Source: JBJXHB01 sp046160725
GTDB taxonomy: Bacteria > Pseudomonadota > Gammaproteobacteria > Burkholderiales > Burkholderiaceae_C
NCBI GenBank assembly: GCA_046160725.1
Contig: JBJXHB010000273.1
Coordinates: 1-7,217, forward strand
Length of the DNA stretch: 7,217 nt
Reading direction: 5' to 3'
Under the pieces are notes generated by a model. It saw only the letters and a list, made by a program, of their open reading frames with translations, made no database searches and was not told the origin of the DNA. Below are positions 5,719 to 7,217 of this stretch, piece by piece. The position numbers and the translations under genes are program-made. Position 1 is the stretch's first letter, and the number at the start of each line of letters is the position of its first letter.

Positions 5719-7029
5719 GTGATACCTGAGCCCGCTGCGCAGGCCGCGCCGGCCGCCGGCCTGCCCGCTGCGTCGTCCGCCACGCCCCGTCGCGAGGCGG
5801 CGATGCGCTTCATCCTGGCCACGGTGGTGCTGGACATGGTCGCCATCGGGCTGATCATCCCGGTGCTGCCGTTGATCATCGGCAACTTCACAACGTCTCC
5901 CAACGAGCAGACCTTCTGGTTCGGCGTGGTGGCCCTGTGCTACGGCGTTGCCAACTTCATCGCCAGCCCGATCCTGGGCGCGCTGTCGGACCGCTACGGG
6001 CGGCGCCCGGTGCTGTTGCTGGGCATGACCGGCCTGGCGCTGAGCTTCACCGTCACCGGCCTGGCCAGCGCGTTGTGGATGGTGATCGTGGTGCGCATGT
6101 TCAGCGGCGCCATGCAGGCCAACGTGTCGGTGGCACAGGCCTACGTGGCCGACATCACGCCGGCGCAGGAGCGGGCGCGCCGCTTCGGCCTGCTGGGGGC
6201 CATGTTCGGCATCGGCTTCATCCTCGGGCCGGTGCTGGGCGGTCTGCTGGGCGCCATCGACATCCACCTGCCGTTCTTCGTGGCCGGCGGTCTGGCGATG
6301 CTGAACTGGCTGTACGGCTACTTCGTGCTGCCGGAGTCGTTGCCCGCCGACCGCCGCCAGCCTTTCGATTGGCGGCGCGCGCATCCGTTTGCAGCGTTGC
6401 GCGGGCTGGCACGGCTGAACGGCGTCGGGCTCCTGATCGGCGTCCTGGCCCTGTCGGCGCTGGCGCAGTTCACGCTGCACAACAGCTGGGTGCTGTACAC
6501 CACGTTCAAGTTCGGCTGGGGGCCGGCCATGAACGGCTGGTCGCTGTTCACCGTCGGCCTGATGTCGGTGCTGATGCAGGGCGTGCTTCTCAAGCATCTG
6601 CTCAAGCGCTTCTCGCCAGCCCAGCTGGCCGTGTCGGGCCTGGCGGCGTCGGCGGTGACCTACCTGGCCTTCGGCCTGGCCAGCGAGGGCTGGATGATGT
6701 TCGCCATCATCATCGGTGGCAACCTGCTCAGTGGCGGCGTGCAGGCGGCCCTGCAGAGCGTCATCAGCAACGCCGCCGACCCGACGCAGCAGGGCGCGAC
6801 GCTGGGTGCCGTCGGCTCGCTGAACAGCAGCATGGCGGTGCTGGCGCCGCTGGTCAGCGCACCGTTGCTGGGCATCGTCTCGCACCTGCCGCGTGGCGAC
6901 TGGCGCATGGGCCTGCCGTTCTACTTCTGCGCGCTGCTGATGGCATTGGGCACCGCGTTGGCGGTCGTGCAGTTCCGCCGCCGCCAGCGGGCCACCTCGG
7001 CGACCGCGACCTTACCTGGGCACGCATGA
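5719..7029 (+). CDS. MFS transporter, TetA/DHA1-like exporter, inside the guaB-guaA operon
   Basis: A 436-residue inner-membrane protein with about 12 hydrophobic segments. The first segment, VVLDMVAIGLIIPVLP, has D39 at the place of the TetA(B) D15. MFS motif A is complete (GALSDRYGRRP, 87-97, with D91). Antiporter motif C is present in segment 5 (GIGFILGPVLGG, 164-175). A charged loop at ~208-223 joins the halves. LAF-GLA-SEGW near 316-325 aligns with the LAFISEGW region of TetA(B), but the preceding membrane segment lacks the Asp (TetA(B) D285) needed for tetracycline export; A309 sits there by eye. The GTG start is chosen because GGAG lies 9 nt upstream and because the RREAA before the next ATG (5803-5805, itself preceded by GAGG) looks like the N-terminus of relatives; the shorter form remains possible. 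Its last four bases overlap the guaA start (ATGA). A rare TTA codon lies six codons before the stop. Substrate unknown; a proton-driven exporter is likely. Confidence 0.93.
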   Translation: MIPEPAAQAAPAAGLPAASSATPRREAAMRFILATVVLDMVAIGLIIPVLPLIIGNFTTSPNEQTFWFGVVALCYGVANFIASPILGALSDRYGRRPVLLLGMTGLALSFTVTGLASALWMVIVVRMFSGAMQANVSVAQAYVADITPAQERARRFGLLGAMFGIGFILGPVLGGLLGAIDIHLPFFVAGGLAMLNWLYGYFVLPESLPADRRQPFDWRRAHPFAALRGLARLNGVGLLIGVLALSALAQFTLHNSWVLYTTFKFGWGPAMNGWSLFTVGLMSVLMQGVLLKHLLKRFSPAQLAVSGLAASAVTYLAFGLASEGWMMFAIIIGGNLLSGGVQAALQSVISNAADPTQQGATLGAVGSLNSSMAVLAPLVSAPLLGIVSHLPRGDWRMGLPFYFCALLMALGTALAVVQFRRRQRATSATATLPGHA

Positions 7030-7217
7030 ACCACGACAAGATCCTGATCCTCGACTTTGGCTCGCAGGTCACGCAGCTGATCGCCCGCCGCGTGCGCGAG
7101 GCCCATGTCTACTGCGAGATCCATCCCAACGACGTCTCGGCCGACTTCGTCCGGGCGTTTGCACCCAAGGCGATCATCCTCTCCGGCAGCCATGCGAGCA
7201 CCTACGAGGAGCATGAA
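7026..7217 (+). CDS. guaA: GMP synthase (glutamine-hydrolysing) GuaA, N-terminal fragment
   Basis: The first 64 codons of guaA; the gene runs off the right edge in frame. The full enzyme amidates XMP to GMP using glutamine and ATP. What is visible is the start of the class I glutamine amidotransferase domain: KILILDFGSQVTQLIARRVREAHVYCEIHP, then AIILSGSHAST. The catalytic Cys and the ATP-pyrophosphatase domain lie outside the window. SGSHAS replaces the SGGP-x-S of E. coli and many other GuaA proteins; I recall this variant from Burkholderiales, so it suggests lineage and not damage. The ATG overlaps the MFS stop (ATGA) and no Shine-Dalgarno is evident, so its translation probably depends on ribosomes finishing the MFS gene. 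Confidence 0.97.
   Translation, partial: MNHDKILILDFGSQVTQLIARRVREAHVYCEIHPNDVSADFVRAFAPKAIILSGSHASTYEEHE

Noticed and set aside
3718..6885. A very long antisense open frame (over 1000 codons) opposite guaB and the MFS gene
   Set aside because: Its translation is rich in His, Arg, Gln and Ala with no domain pattern, the usual result of reading GC-rich genes backwards. The plus-strand genes are unmistakable.
7125..7200. GuaA with a damaged SGGP motif (reads SGSHAS)
   Set aside because: I recall the same variant in GuaA proteins of Burkholderiales, so it is treated as a lineage feature and not a defect.
1..7217. Mobile element, prophage or horizontally acquired island
   Set aside because: No transposase, integrase, terminal repeats, tRNA junction or shift in base composition was seen. 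Gene order and codon use look like stable core chromosome.

Overview
This GC-rich window reads as ordinary chromosome of a betaproteobacterium, most likely order Burkholderiales. Three things point there: the gene order smpB / ratA-ratB / DUF4124 protein / guaB ... guaA, a GuaA N-terminus with the SGSHAS variant seen in that order (recalled, not searched), and a PEP-CTERM surface protein. Coding density is high, intergenic gaps are short, and I see no tRNA, rRNA, CRISPR array, insertion sequence, integrase or attachment site.

Layout, left to right. Positions 1-1260 (+) hold the 3' part of a large transcriptional regulator: helical repeats, an OmpR-like winged helix and a C-terminal BTAD domain. 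Convergent to it is a secreted PEP-CTERM protein with a DWRLP-type domain (1288-2013, -). A 181-bp gap (2014-2194) carries paired direct repeats upstream of the PEP-CTERM gene and a tandem hairpin just after smpB. smpB (2195-2713, -) is divergent from ratA-ratB (2778-3571, +, overlapping by 4 bp). A 64-bp interval with a perfect 11-bp inverted repeat separates smpB from ratA. A small periplasmic DUF4124 protein (3582-4079, -) converges on ratB and diverges from the guanine-nucleotide operon. That operon is guaB (4243-5712), an MFS exporter gene (5719-7029) and the start of guaA (7026 to the window edge), all on +.

How the genes work together. GuaB (IMP to XMP) and GuaA (XMP to GMP) are consecutive enzymes of GMP synthesis. 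The MFS gene lies between them with a 6-bp gap on one side and a 4-bp ATGA overlap on the other, so it is almost certainly co-transcribed and probably translationally coupled. It resembles TetA-type drug/H+ antiporters but appears to lack a membrane aspartate essential for tetracycline transport, so a purine-related substrate is an attractive but unproven idea. SmpB (ribosome rescue) and RatA/RatB form a conserved neighbourhood in proteobacteria.

I did not find a clearly new multi-gene system. The observations most worth following up are the exporter inside guaBA, the repeat and hairpin structure between smpB and ratA, and the paired direct repeats upstream of the PEP-CTERM gene.
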